A stretch of DNA of 64,000 bases, from contig CAZUMS010000021.1 of assembly GCA_964621525.1 (NCBI GenBank), positions 1 through 64,000 of the forward strand, in the 5' to 3' direction. Below are positions 7,592 to 16,745 of the stretch, piece by piece. Source of the DNA: CAZMGV01 sp964621525 [NCBI: uncultured bacterium]. Lineage in GTDB: Bacteria; JAGRBM01. The notes under the pieces were generated by a model. It did no database searches. It saw nothing but the letters and a program-made list of their open reading frames with translations, and was not told the origin of the DNA. The translations under genes and the position numbers were made by a program. How positions within the stretch are numbered: the first letter of the stretch is position 1; the number at the start of each line of letters is the position of its first letter.

Positions 7592-7978
7592 TTACTTCTT
7601 CGCCTTCTCCCCGGTCTCTTCCTTGGCTTCTTCCTTCTTGCCCTCGTCGCCGCCCTTCTTGTCCTTCTTCACCTTCTTCTCTTTCTTTTCCTTCTTGTCC
7701 TTGTCGTCCTTGGACAGGTCGGCCTTCTCGGAGGCGGCGTCGATCTGGGCGTCGGACTCGGTCTTCAGCTCTTCCTTGAGGATCTTGCCGGCGCGGCTGT
7801 CGGAATCGACGGCCTTGTCGATCGCCTTGTCCGCCTTGCTCTTGGCCTCTTTCTCGGCCTCCTCGCGGACGGCGTCGTTCGCCCGCTTCTGCAGCCGGTC
7901 GAGCGGGCCGGCAACCGCCGGAGCGGCGAGGCTGAACGAGATCAGGGCCCCCGAAACGTAAACCATCAGTTTCTTCAT
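7592..7978 (-). CDS. Secreted Lys/Glu-rich small protein
   Basis: 128 residues from the ATG at 7978. Signal peptide 1-23 (cleavage after AAPAVAG). Residues 24-75 form an amphipathic helical segment (RLQKRANDAVREEAEKEA) and residues 75-128 are low-complexity Lys/Glu/Asp, with repeats like KKEKKEKKVKKDKKGG. No family recognised; a periplasmic coiled-coil/charged-tail protein is the most that can be said. It ends at the strong hairpin 7531-7560 and is divergent from the AAA+ gene at 8128 with about 149 bases between. Confidence 0.7.
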   Translation of the reverse strand: MKKLMVYVSGALISFSLAAPAVAGPLDRLQKRANDAVREEAEKEAKSKADKAIDKAVDSDSRAGKILKEELKTESDAQIDAASEKADLSKDDKDKKEKKEKKVKKDKKGGDEGKKEEAKEETGEKAKK

Positions 7979-8127
7979 GTTGAATATCTCCCTGGGTTCT
8001 TCCGACCCGCGGCGATTGTGCTGTATCGGTTCCCCCGGTTCAACGGCCGGACAGCCCCGCGGTTTCAATTGTATCCTTGAACCCGGACCGGTAACCTTTT
8101 CCGGGTTCCCTTCCGGAGAGAAAACCC

Positions 8128-9522
8128 ATGCAGGCACGGCCCAGAACCCTTGGCGAACTGAAAGCCTCCGAATACCCCGCCCTTCCGGTGCGGGACGAGA
8201 TGCGGAAGAACCTGATCCGCAAGCTGCGGGCGGGCGAGCGGATTTTCCCGTGGCTCCAGGGTTTCGAGGAGACCGTGGTCCCCCAGCTCGTGAACGCGAT
8301 CCTCGCGGGGCACGACATCATCCTGCTCGGCGAGCGCGGGCAGGCGAAATCGAGGATTCTCCGGGCGCTGCCCACCCTGCTGGACGACGAGATCCCCGCC
8401 GTGAAAGGCAGCGAGATCGCCGACTCCCCGTTCGCGCCGGTTTCGCTCGAGGCGCGGGAGCGGGTCGCGAAAGACGGCGACCGTACGGAAATCGAGTGGA
8501 TCGGCCGCGACCGCCGCTACGGCGAGAAGCTCGCGACGCCCGACGTGACGACGGCCGACCTGATCGGCGAGATCGACCCCGTGAAGGTGGCCGAGGGCCG
8601 CTACCTCGCCGACGAGCGCACCATCCACTACGGCCTCGTCCCGCGCTGCAACCGAGGCATCTTCGCCATCAACGAGCTGCCGGACCTCCCCGAGAAGGTC
8701 CAGGTGGCCCTGTTCAACGTCCTCGAGGAGCGCGACATCCAGATCAAGGGGTACCGGATCCGGCTGCCGCTCGACATCATCGTCGTGGCGACGGCGAACC
8801 CCGAGGATTACACGAACCGCGGGCGGATCATCACACCGCTCAAGGACCGTTACGAGGCGCTCGTGCGCACCCACTATCCGCAGGACCGGGCCACCGAGTC
8901 GGCGATCATCGACGCCGAAGCGGCCCGCCCGCCGGCGGGGGCCCTGAAGGCGGTCATCCCCCTCTACATGCGGGACATCGTCGCCGAGTTCAGCCGCCAG
9001 GCCCGCACGCACCCGATGATCGACCAGCGCTCGGGCGTCTCCGTCCGGCTCTCCATCGCGAACTACGAGACCCTCGCGGCGGCGGCGGAAAAGCGCGCCC
9101 TGCTCGGCGGCGAGGAAACCGCCGTGCCCCGGATCTCCGACCTCGGGAGCCTCGCCTCCTCGTCCATCGGCAAGCTCGAGTTCGAATACAAGGGCGAGGA
9201 CGGCGACCCTGTGGACGTGTTCAACAAGATCATGGCGAAGGCGGTCCATCAGGTGTTCGCCGAGCACTTCCAGACGGACGAGCTGCAGGAAGTGATCGCG
9301 TCGTTCCGGCAGGGCTGGGGCGTGGAGGTGAGCGACCAGATGCCCTCCGCCGAATACGTGCAGGGGCTCGACGAGATCAAGGGCCTGAAAGCCGCCGTGG
9401 CCAGGCTCGCTCCCCAGTCGCCCGGCGAGACCGCCGCCGCGGTGGAGTTCATCTTCGAGGGGCTTCACCTGCACGGGAAGCTGAACAAGGAACAGACCCG
9501 GAAGGGGACGGTCTACAAGTGA
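8128..9522 (+). CDS. MoxR/ChlI-type AAA+ ATPase
   Basis: 464 residues. Walker A GERGQAKS at 68-75, a Walker B-like GIFAINELPDL region near 176-186, and a sensor 1 region VVATANPEDYTNRG near 215-228 are typical of the MoxR/magnesium-chelatase-like AAA+ clade. The insert between Walker A and B and the helical C-terminus match this family, which works with VWA-domain partners to remodel or activate proteins. The partner is the next gene (24-base gap). The exact client is unknown; it is not part of a chlorophyll or methanol-dehydrogenase operon here. Confidence 0.85.
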   Translation: MQARPRTLGELKASEYPALPVRDEMRKNLIRKLRAGERIFPWLQGFEETVVPQLVNAILAGHDIILLGERGQAKSRILRALPTLLDDEIPAVKGSEIADSPFAPVSLEARERVAKDGDRTEIEWIGRDRRYGEKLATPDVTTADLIGEIDPVKVAEGRYLADERTIHYGLVPRCNRGIFAINELPDLPEKVQVALFNVLEERDIQIKGYRIRLPLDIIVVATANPEDYTNRGRIITPLKDRYEALVRTHYPQDRATESAIIDAEAARPPAGALKAVIPLYMRDIVAEFSRQARTHPMIDQRSGVSVRLSIANYETLAAAAEKRALLGGEETAVPRISDLGSLASSSIGKLEFEYKGEDGDPVDVFNKIMAKAVHQVFAEHFQTDELQEVIASFRQGWGVEVSDQMPSAEYVQGLDEIKGLKAAVARLAPQSPGETAAAVEFIFEGLHLHGKLNKEQTRKGTVYK

Positions 9523-9546
9523 CCGTCCGCTGAGAGGCGCGCGTCC

Positions 9547-11190
9547 ATGGGCCGCAGATTCCGCTACTCCCGCTGGGACGGCTCCCGGCCCGCGTTCGAC
9601 CCCGGCTCATGGGGCGACGAGAAGGACGACGGCGATTTCCCGCTGGACGACGCGTTCCGGGAGCTGACCGAAAACCTGGTCTACGGCTTCAACGTGGAGG
9701 AAGCGTTCGAATGGATGATGCGGAACGGCTTCGACCTGCCGTCCCGCAACTTCCGGGTCATGGGGCTCACCGATCTCGTGCAGGAACTCCGGCGCCGCCG
9801 CGAGGAGATGCTCCAGCAGGGCAACCTGGACAACTCCCTCGACGAAATCCGGCAGAAGCTGAACGACCTGCGCTCGTTCGAGGGCCAGACCCTCTACCAG
9901 ACGCCGGGCCTCTCGGACCGGGAACGGATGGACCGGGAAAACCGGCTCGATCACCTGCCGCCGGGCCTCGCGCAGGCCATCGAATCGCTCGACGGGTACG
10001 AATTCCTCGACGAGCGGGCGAAGGAGATCTACGACGAGCTGAAGGAACGGCTGGACGACATCCGCGACCTCGAGAACTTCAGGAACCGCTACGACCGCAT
10101 GTTCTCCGGCGAGCAGCGGATGAACTTCAACGACGCGGTCCAGATGATGCGGGAGTTCCAGCGGCTCACCCGGCTCGAACGGGCCCTGGAAAACGGCGAG
10201 TTCGAGCAGATCTCCCCCGAGGACCTCAAGGATTTTCTCTCCGAAGAAGGGGCCGAAAGCTTCCTCATCCTCCGCGACCTCAAGAAGCGGATGGAAAAGG
10301 GCGGCCTCGTGGACAACGAGTCGGGCAGCCTCACGCCCAAGGCGATCCGCAAGATCGGGGCCCGGGCGCTCCGGGACATCTACGACGGGCTTTCCAAGGA
10401 AGGCCTCGGCGCCCACGAGACGGTGTTCCGGGGACCGGGCCGGATCCTGCCGGACAATCCCAAGCCCTTCCAGTTCGGCGACGCATTCAACGTGGACATG
10501 GGCAAGACCTTCCGGAACGCCCTCGCGCGTCAGGGCGCCGTGCTGCCGATCCGCATCGGTCCTGAGGACTTCGAGGTCCACGACGTCGAGTTCACGACCG
10601 AGACCGCCACCGTCATGCTGATCGACATGAGCTGGTCCATGAGCTGGGAGGGGCGGTTCCCGGCGGCAAAGAAGGTCGCCCTCGCCCTCTCGCACATGAT
10701 TCGCACGCGGTTCCCCAAGGACAAGTTCTACACCGTGGGGTTCTACACCCGGGCGCGGGAGCTGAAGATCTCGGAACTGCCGGAGATGATCTGGAACTCC
10801 GGCGATCCGTTCACGAACCTCCAGGAAGGCCTCTCCGTCGCGGGCCGGCTGCTCCAGCGGCACAAGAACGCCAACAAGCAGATCATCCTCGTCACCGACG
10901 GCCAGCCGACCGCCTACGTGGCGGGCGGCCAGCTCATGGTCGAATGGCCGTGGGATTTCGGCGGCATCAGCCCGCGGGCCTCCGCCGAGACGCTGAAAGA
11001 GGTCCAGAAGGTCACGGCGCAGGGCGTGAAGATCAACACGTTCATGCTGGACGACTCGCCCGCCCTCGTCGGTTTCGTCTCGAAGATGTCCCGCATCAAC
11101 AAGGGCCGCGCGTTCTACACGCGCCCCAATGCCCTCGGGAAATACCTGCTCGTCGATTATCTCAAGGGCCGCCGCGAACGGGTGAAATAG
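9547..11190 (+). CDS. VWA-domain partner of the AAA+ ATPase
   Basis: 547 residues. The N-terminal two-thirds is helical and strongly charged (residues 20-300). A von Willebrand A domain follows from about 340: MIDAS motif DMSWS at 360-364 and the VTDG Asp at about 451. This architecture pairs with MoxR/ChlI-like ATPases, and gene order (ATPase then VWA) repeats that pattern. No signal peptide, so both act in the cytoplasm. It ends at a block of hairpins (11211-11339). Confidence 0.85.
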   Translation: MGRRFRYSRWDGSRPAFDPGSWGDEKDDGDFPLDDAFRELTENLVYGFNVEEAFEWMMRNGFDLPSRNFRVMGLTDLVQELRRRREEMLQQGNLDNSLDEIRQKLNDLRSFEGQTLYQTPGLSDRERMDRENRLDHLPPGLAQAIESLDGYEFLDERAKEIYDELKERLDDIRDLENFRNRYDRMFSGEQRMNFNDAVQMMREFQRLTRLERALENGEFEQISPEDLKDFLSEEGAESFLILRDLKKRMEKGGLVDNESGSLTPKAIRKIGARALRDIYDGLSKEGLGAHETVFRGPGRILPDNPKPFQFGDAFNVDMGKTFRNALARQGAVLPIRIGPEDFEVHDVEFTTETATVMLIDMSWSMSWEGRFPAAKKVALALSHMIRTRFPKDKFYTVGFYTRARELKISELPEMIWNSGDPFTNLQEGLSVAGRLLQRHKNANKQIILVTDGQPTAYVAGGQLMVEWPWDFGGISPRASAETLKEVQKVTAQGVKINTFMLDDSPALVGFVSKMSRINKGRAFYTRPNALGKYLLVDYLKGRRERVK

Positions 11191-11210
11191 GCTGGCCCGA
11201 AAACACTCAT

Positions 11211-11227
11211 CCGCTGCTTCGCAGCGG
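11211..11227. terminator. Short GC hairpin after VWA gene
   Basis: CCGCTGC-TTC-GCAGCGG, 7-bp perfect stem, 20 bases after the stop codon of the VWA gene. It shares two bases with the next hairpin. Confidence 0.5.
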
Positions 11228-11253
11228 CCTTCTCTCCCTATGGAGAGAAGGCC
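11226..11253. terminator. 12-bp hairpin, GGCCTTCTCTCC stem
   Basis: GGCCTTCTCTCC (11226-11237) pairs perfectly with GGAGAGAAGGCC (11242-11253) around CTAT. It is part of a hairpin-rich block between convergent genes. No long T-run on either side. Confidence 0.6.
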
Positions 11254-11258
11254 GGACT

Positions 11259-11310
11259 TCAGTTAACCGGGACAATCCGGACTGGCTTGCGCCCCGGGAT
11301 TAACTGAAGC
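11259..11310. repeat. Imperfect long inverted repeat
   Basis: The arm CTTCAGTTAACCGGG at 11258-11272 is mirrored by CCCGGGATTAACTGAAG near 11293-11309, with two extra bases in one arm. It lies between the hairpins at 11226 and 11314. Confidence 0.6.
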
Positions 11311-11313
11311 GGT

Positions 11314-11339
11314 CCCTTCTCTGCGCAGGCAGAGAAGGG
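11314..11339. terminator. 11-bp hairpin, CCCTTCTCTGC stem
   Basis: CCCTTCTCTGC (11314-11324) pairs perfectly with GCAGAGAAGGG (11329-11339). It shares the TTCTCT/AGAGAA core with the hairpin at 11226-11253 and lies 40 bases from the 3' end of the minus-strand LOG gene. Confidence 0.6.
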
Positions 11340-11378
11340 CGGCGCGTCGGCGCCGGGATGAGTCCGGCTGGTCGCCGC

Positions 11379-12272
11379 TCAGGCGTTGATCGCCTCGATC
11401 AGCGGGAGCAGTTCCGCGTAGCTCGTGAACCGGATGCGGGGCATGGTGAGCCGCTTCGGACCGGCCGACGACAGCGCCGGGAACCCGTCCGGGCGGCCGC
11501 GGTTGATGCCGGCCAGCCAGTCCGGTCCCATGTCTTCCTTGAGGTGGAACTCGATCACGTCGTTGTGCTTGTCGTAGCGAAGCCGGTCGAGACGCCGGTA
11601 AAAGTTCCGGACGATCTCGAGCCCTTCTTCGGGCGTCTGGCACAGGCGGATCAGGCCCCGGTCCTTCTCGTGAATCACCCCGCGCCGGGCCATGACGTCC
11701 ATGTCCGCGAGGAACCCGCTCCAGATCTCCCGGTCCCCGAGCAGGATCAGCGGGGCGAGCGGCATCTTCCCCGTCTGGATGAGGCACGCGACCTCCCACA
11801 GCTCGTCGCGGGTGCCGAAACCGCCCTCGCCCATGAAGAAGGCCTTGGACCGGAAGACGAGGAAATACTTGCGGATGAAGAAGTAGTGGAAATCGACGGC
11901 GACACCCACGTACGGATTGAACCCCTGCTCGAACGGCAGCGTGATGCCGCAGCCGATCGAATAGTGGGCCGGGTTCTCGCCCCGTTCCTTCGCCAGTTCA
12001 AAGGCTCCCCGGTTGGCCGCCTCCATGACGCCGGCCGCGCCGCCCGTGACGACGCCGTAGCCCGCCTCGGCCAGCAGCCGCCCGAGACGGCGGTTTTCCT
12101 CGTAGCTCGGGTGCGAGTCCTTGAGACGGGCGGAACCGAACACGGTGACGAACGGGCATTTCTCGTAGGGCGCCAGCGTTTCGTTCGCCAGCATGAACTC
12201 GGCGAGGATGCGGGTCCCGCGGACCGCATAGCCTTCTCCGAACTCGATGTACCGCTTCATGTGTTCGCGCAC
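11379..12272 (-). CDS. LOG-family (TIGR00730-like) Rossmann protein
   Basis: 297 residues. FGSARL near 45-50, TGGAAGVMEAANRGA at 76-90 and GEGGFGTRDELWE at 148-160 are the nucleotide-binding and catalytic-loop motifs of the LOG/'lysine decarboxylase-like' family, whose studied members are cytokinin-type phosphoribohydrolases. The usual PGG before GTxxE is GEGG here, so it may belong to a divergent, longer subgroup. Start is the GTG at 12272, with an ATG at 12260 possible. Convergent with the VWA gene. Confidence 0.8.
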   Translation of the reverse strand: MREHMKRYIEFGEGYAVRGTRILAEFMLANETLAPYEKCPFVTVFGSARLKDSHPSYEENRRLGRLLAEAGYGVVTGGAAGVMEAANRGAFELAKERGENPAHYSIGCGITLPFEQGFNPYVGVAVDFHYFFIRKYFLVFRSKAFFMGEGGFGTRDELWEVACLIQTGKMPLAPLILLGDREIWSGFLADMDVMARRGVIHEKDRGLIRLCQTPEEGLEIVRNFYRRLDRLRYDKHNDVIEFHLKEDMGPDWLAGINRGRPDGFPALSSAGPKRLTMPRIRFTSYAELLPLIEAINA

Positions 12273-12355
12273 GGTGAAACCTCGGCTTTCTTCCGGTGAG
12301 CCCCTGTGGAGTCCGGCCAGTATAGAACCGGCGCGTTCTGGAGTCGCATCCGGAG

Positions 12356-14146
12356 GTGTGTCAGGTTTGCCGGGTGGACACAGGCCTGAATCCTGAACGG
12401 CCCTTCTGGCGACGGGAGGCGGCGGCGCTCGCCGCCCTCTCCGTGCTGTACTGGGTTCTCGTCGCCGTCACCTGGGGGCGGGTGAGCGACGCCGGCTCCG
12501 ACGCCTTCCATGAGCTCACGACCGTCTTCCGGATGGAAAGCGGTCAGAGTCTCTACGGCGACATCCAGTATCTCCACGGACCGGTCGCGCCGTACCTGCT
12601 GTATCTGTTCAGGCGGGTGTTCGGGCCGGACGTCCAGACCCATCTCCTCCTCTGCTCGCTCCTCGCGTGGCTCGAATGGCTGCTGGTCTGGAGGCTCGCC
12701 CGCCTCGCCATGTCGCTTGGGACCTGTCTCGGTCTGCTCGCCACGGTCTGGCTCCAGTTCACGTTCGCACCCGGCCTGTTCGGCCGGCTGCTGCCCTACA
12801 GTCTCGGAGCGCTCACCGCTTCGGTCCTGATCCTGGCAGTCATGGCCATTCTGGCCGGCCGGGAGATCTCCCCGCGCCGGTTGTGGGGAGCGGCCCTGTT
12901 CGCGGGGGCCGCACTGCTCTCGAAGTTCGAGATCGGATTCGCCGCGTGGCTGATGACAGCAGGGACCGCGTGGCTCGGCGTGCGGAGCCGGAAGTGCTCC
13001 CCGGTTCTGGCGGCAAGTGTCACCTTGCTGCCCTGGTGCCTGTGGATTTCCGCAGAACCTGTCCTTCCGGGATTTCTGCGGATGACGAGCCCCGGTCCGG
13101 TGTTCGCATCGGACCTCGGCCGGACGTATCTCGTCTACGGCGGATCGCTGCTTACCGCCGAGGCTGCGGCCCATTTCGCGCTGACACTCGCGGCTTCGAC
13201 GGCGGCGGCGCTGTTCCTGCTCCGTGCCACCGGATGGATCCGGGAAGGAGACTTCCGGTTCGCTGCCTTCGCGGCTCTTGTGGCTGCCGGAACCCCCGTC
13301 GTCCTGAATCTCGCCCTGCCGCTGGGCTCGGAACTGCCGTTTGGCGTCCGCCTTGCCCAGCACCTGAGCTGGGCGTTCCTGGTTCCCGCACTCATCCATG
13401 CCGGGATTACAGGGTTGCGTGAAGACCAGCCGGTCTTCGGGCCCGCCGTTTACCTCGGCCTGCTGGCGCTCCTGATCCGCACACCCAATACGCTTCAGCC
13501 CTATCTGTACGGCTCGTTTTATCTGCTGCCCGCCGTCGCGGTCATTGCGCCCGGACTGACGGGCCTCGCGGGCAGCCTCGGACGGGACCGGCTGAAAATT
13601 CCCGCCGGAGCGGCAGCCCTTCTGCTTCTCGTGGTTTCGCTTCCCGCCGGATGGCGGAACTTCCAGACCTTTGCCGGGAAAACGTTCCCGCTGGAGGGTA
13701 GGGCCGCCCCGCTTCGCACCACTCCGGTCAAGGGCCCGGTGCTGAACGACGCGCTGGATTATCTCAAGCAGCGGTTAAAACCCGGCGACCGGATCGCCGT
13801 GGTCCCTAACGAACCCGTCTTCTACTACGCGACGGGCGCGCTGCCCGTGTGGCCGGACCACAACTACATCGGCCATCTCGTGAGAGGCGATGACGAAACG
13901 CGCCTCGCCGGTCTCGCCATGGCCCAGGCCCGGTTCGTCGTCTTCAGCAACCGGCCGTATATCGAGTTCGGCGCAGCCCGGGCGGGACTCGGCTTCGCCG
14001 ACGTCCTGAAAGCGCGGCTCGAACGGGAGGCGAAGCTCGCCGCCGTCTTCTCCGATCAGCCGGACGCGCCGGACGCACCCCGGGGATACGTGGACGGCTT
14101 CTACCGTATCTGGATCTGGGAAATCCCGCAGGCGGACGGCAGATGA
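12356..14146 (+). CDS. Polytopic GT-C-like glycosyltransferase, 596 aa
   Basis: Membrane protein with a cytoplasmic start and about a dozen membrane segments. An early loop reads SDAGSDAFHELTTVFRMESG then YGDIQYLHGPV, resembling the acidic first loop of GT39/PMT-like GT-C glycosyltransferases, which use a polyprenyl-phosphate donor. It is a close paralog of the next gene, sharing this loop and the late segment ALPVWPDHNYIGHLVRGD. The start may be the GTG at 12356 (GGAGG overlaps it) or the GTG at 12374. It overlaps the next gene by ATGA. Confidence 0.75.
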   Translation: MCQVCRVDTGLNPERPFWRREAAALAALSVLYWVLVAVTWGRVSDAGSDAFHELTTVFRMESGQSLYGDIQYLHGPVAPYLLYLFRRVFGPDVQTHLLLCSLLAWLEWLLVWRLARLAMSLGTCLGLLATVWLQFTFAPGLFGRLLPYSLGALTASVLILAVMAILAGREISPRRLWGAALFAGAALLSKFEIGFAAWLMTAGTAWLGVRSRKCSPVLAASVTLLPWCLWISAEPVLPGFLRMTSPGPVFASDLGRTYLVYGGSLLTAEAAAHFALTLAASTAAALFLLRATGWIREGDFRFAAFAALVAAGTPVVLNLALPLGSELPFGVRLAQHLSWAFLVPALIHAGITGLREDQPVFGPAVYLGLLALLIRTPNTLQPYLYGSFYLLPAVAVIAPGLTGLAGSLGRDRLKIPAGAAALLLLVVSLPAGWRNFQTFAGKTFPLEGRAAPLRTTPVKGPVLNDALDYLKQRLKPGDRIAVVPNEPVFYYATGALPVWPDHNYIGHLVRGDDETRLAGLAMAQARFVVFSNRPYIEFGAARAGLGFADVLKARLEREAKLAAVFSDQPDAPDAPRGYVDGFYRIWIWEIPQADGR

Positions 14147-15891
14147 ACGGCGCCGGGACCAAAGGTTTTCTCAACGACGACCGGACAATAATCGCCGCGC
14201 TCTCCGTGCTGTACTGGATCCTCGTCGCCGTCACCTGGGGGCGGGTGGGGGACATCGGCGCAGACCTGTTCAACGCGCTGACGACCGCTTTCCGGATCGA
14301 GTCGGGCCAGCGGCTTTACCGGGAAATCCAGTGGCTCTACGGGCCGGTGTTCGTCTACGTGGTCGTCGCCGCGCGCGCCGTCTTTGGCCGGTCGGTGGAG
14401 GTGCTCCTCGGACTCTCCGCCATCCTCGCATGGATCGAATGGATGCTGGCGTACGATCTGGCGAGGAAGCGTCTCGGCAAGGGCCTCGCCGCCGCCGTCA
14501 TCCTGCTCCTCTGGTCCCAGATCACGTTTTCGGCGGGAATCTTCGGAAGGCTACCGCCCTACAGCTCCGATGCCCTGCTGGGGAACGTGCTGTTCCTGGG
14601 AGCGGTCCGGCTCCTGTGGCCCGGCGCCCAAGGACGTCCGGCCCCCTGGCGGTTCCTCCTGTCGTCCGCGATGGCCGCCGTCGCCGTCATGACGAAGTTC
14701 GAGGCCGGGGCCGCCGTGTGCGCCGTCGTCGGTACCGAAGCGATCGTGCAGCTCTGGCGGGACCGGAGCCGCTGGGTTGTACCCGTCCTGTCGGCGCTGT
14801 TTCCCGCCATGGTCTGGGGAGCAGCGGTCCTCTTGTGGCCGGGGTTCCGGGAGTTCACCGACCCTGCGCCGGTCCTCTCGTCCGGTTTCGGCCGAAGCTA
14901 CCTGCTGTTCGGCGGATCGCTGCTCGACGCGGAAAGCACGTTTCACTTCCTGCTGAGGTTCGTTTGCTCCACCGCCCTGCTTCTGTCGCTGGCCGCGGCG
15001 GTCCAGAACCTCGCCGGACGGAAGTGGCAGGATGCCGTTATCGCCCTGGGTGCCGGATTCGCCGTCCCTGCCGTGCTGAACCTGCTCTTTCCGCTCGGTT
15101 CGGTCCAACCGCTTGAATTACGTATCCAGATGCATCTGTCGTGGGCATTCCTTGTTGCCGGCGTCCTGTGGAAGGCGAAGGAAAGCCTGGGCCGCCGCGG
15201 CGAAGGCGCCGCCGTTGCGGCGGGCCTCCTCTTGCTCGCCCTGCGGATTCCGAACGGCCTGATGCCGTACATGATGGGATCGTTCTTCCTGTTTGCGGCG
15301 CTTCCGCTGCTGCTCCCCGAACTCGCGGCGCTGGCGGGAAAACTGTACCGGACAGAGGTCCGCCCCGCCGCCGTCCTGCTCGTGCTCGCGGCCGTTTCGC
15401 TCCCCTATGCCGTCCGCAATCTGGGCGAATTCGCGAGAAAATCGGCTCCGGTCCATGAGGCGACCGGAAGTATCCGGGCCTGGCCCGGCAAGGCGGAGGT
15501 GTTCCGGAAGAGCATTTCCTTCCTCAAGGAGCGTCTCCGCCCCGGAGACCGGATCGCCGCGCTGCCGAACGAGACCGTCTTCTATTATGCGACCGGTGCG
15601 CTGCCCGTGTGGCCGGACCACAACTACGTGGGTCATCTCGTGCGCGGGGACTTTGAACCGTCGCTCGCGGCCCAGGCGATGGAACAGGCGCGGTTCGTGG
15701 TCGTGACGAACCGCCCGTTCTTCAGCCCCGGCTATCTGACCCGTGCCGGGGACGGCTTCGCTGTCGATCTGCTGAGACGGCTCGAAAAGGATGCCACGCT
15801 CGCCGCCGACTATACGGAAACGGGAAAGCCGCCGCCCGGCCGGCAGCCTTTTCGCGTGAGAATCTGGGAAATACCCCGGAAGAACCCCTAG
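14143..15891 (+). CDS. Polytopic GT-C-like glycosyltransferase paralog, 582 aa
   Basis: Tandem paralog of the preceding gene with the same order of features: ALSVLYWILVAVTWGRVGD, an acidic loop with ADLFNALTTAFRIESG and YREIQWLYGPV, many membrane segments, and the late conserved ALPVWPDHNYVGHLVRGD. The ATG at 14143 overlaps the preceding stop (ATGA), so the pair is translationally coupled. Role is likely transfer of sugars from a lipid carrier to an envelope acceptor, but the acceptor is unknown. It converges with the trehalose-phosphatase-like gene with a 4-base overlap of 3' ends. Confidence 0.75.
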   Translation: MNGAGTKGFLNDDRTIIAALSVLYWILVAVTWGRVGDIGADLFNALTTAFRIESGQRLYREIQWLYGPVFVYVVVAARAVFGRSVEVLLGLSAILAWIEWMLAYDLARKRLGKGLAAAVILLLWSQITFSAGIFGRLPPYSSDALLGNVLFLGAVRLLWPGAQGRPAPWRFLLSSAMAAVAVMTKFEAGAAVCAVVGTEAIVQLWRDRSRWVVPVLSALFPAMVWGAAVLLWPGFREFTDPAPVLSSGFGRSYLLFGGSLLDAESTFHFLLRFVCSTALLLSLAAAVQNLAGRKWQDAVIALGAGFAVPAVLNLLFPLGSVQPLELRIQMHLSWAFLVAGVLWKAKESLGRRGEGAAVAAGLLLLALRIPNGLMPYMMGSFFLFAALPLLLPELAALAGKLYRTEVRPAAVLLVLAAVSLPYAVRNLGEFARKSAPVHEATGSIRAWPGKAEVFRKSISFLKERLRPGDRIAALPNETVFYYATGALPVWPDHNYVGHLVRGDFEPSLAAQAMEQARFVVVTNRPFFSPGYLTRAGDGFAVDLLRRLEKDATLAADYTETGKPPPGRQPFRVRIWEIPRKNP

Positions 15892-16745
15892 AACATGCGC
15901 GCGCCGCCGGTGTAGCCGCGCTCGCGGACCCCTTCGGTGCGGACCTCGACGATCTCGCCGATGAACTTGAGCACTTCGTTCATGTCCTTGGCCCAGTACT
16001 TGGCGAGCGAGTTCTCGTTCTTGCCGACGCGGACCGTGATGCCGAAGGCGTTCACGATCTTGAACACCGCCTCATCCGGCTGGTCATCGCCGATATAGAT
16101 GCAGGTGTCGGACTGGAGCACGAACCCGACCTTCCGGAGGGCCGTGGAGGCGGCCGTGCCCTTGTCGTGCCCGGTCTCCTGGATGATCTCGAGCGTGCTC
16201 TTGCCCTCGGTGATCCGGAGCAGCGGGCGGCGGGCGCCGATCATGCCGTAGACTGCCTGCTTCGCGGAATCGCGGGAGAGCCCGGCGACATGGATGAAGC
16301 GGCCCAGCCGTTCGACCTTCATCCCCTTCACTTTCGGCTTCAGTTTCCTGAGGTCGGCATGGATCTGGTCCAGCAGCGCCGCGTGCTGGTTCAGCTCGAT
16401 ACGCATGGGGATGCCTGCGGCCTGGCTGTATTCGAGCCCCATGCCCGCACACAGATGCACGTTCATGCCGGAGAAGAGCTTGGCGATGTCGCCGAGATCC
16501 CGTTCGCTGACGACGCCGACGAAGGTCTGGCGGAGCGCGGCGAGATCGGAGAGGTCCTGCCGGGTGGAGGCTTTCAGCTTGGCGGGAGGGCCGTCATACT
16601 TCGCGGGCACCAGAGTTCCATCCAGGTCGGTGAGGAGGAAAAACTGCTGCCCCCACCGGACCCGGTTGAAAATCACCTTCTTGGCGAGCCGAAGCTGTTC
16701 CATTCCCATGCATGCGCGAGACGTGCGGCCAAACTCGCGCGCCAT
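15888..16745 (-). CDS. HAD trehalose-6-phosphate phosphatase-like protein
   Basis: 285 residues. LLTDLDGTLVP (Asp at 40 and 42) is HAD motif I; GDDQPDEAVF near 217-227 corresponds to the GDDxTDE motif IV of OtsB-type trehalose-phosphatases. The middle cap region is alpha/beta as in HAD-IIB. No OtsA gene is adjacent, so the substrate could be another sugar phosphate. Starts at 16745, 16709 or 16703 are all possible; 16703 has a GGGA just upstream. Divergent from the CBS gene with about 280 bases between. Confidence 0.75.
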   Translation of the reverse strand: MAREFGRTSRACMGMEQLRLAKKVIFNRVRWGQQFFLLTDLDGTLVPAKYDGPPAKLKASTRQDLSDLAALRQTFVGVVSERDLGDIAKLFSGMNVHLCAGMGLEYSQAAGIPMRIELNQHAALLDQIHADLRKLKPKVKGMKVERLGRFIHVAGLSRDSAKQAVYGMIGARRPLLRITEGKSTLEIIQETGHDKGTAASTALRKVGFVLQSDTCIYIGDDQPDEAVFKIVNAFGITVRVGKNENSLAKYWAKDMNEVLKFIGEIVEVRTEGVRERGYTGGARMF

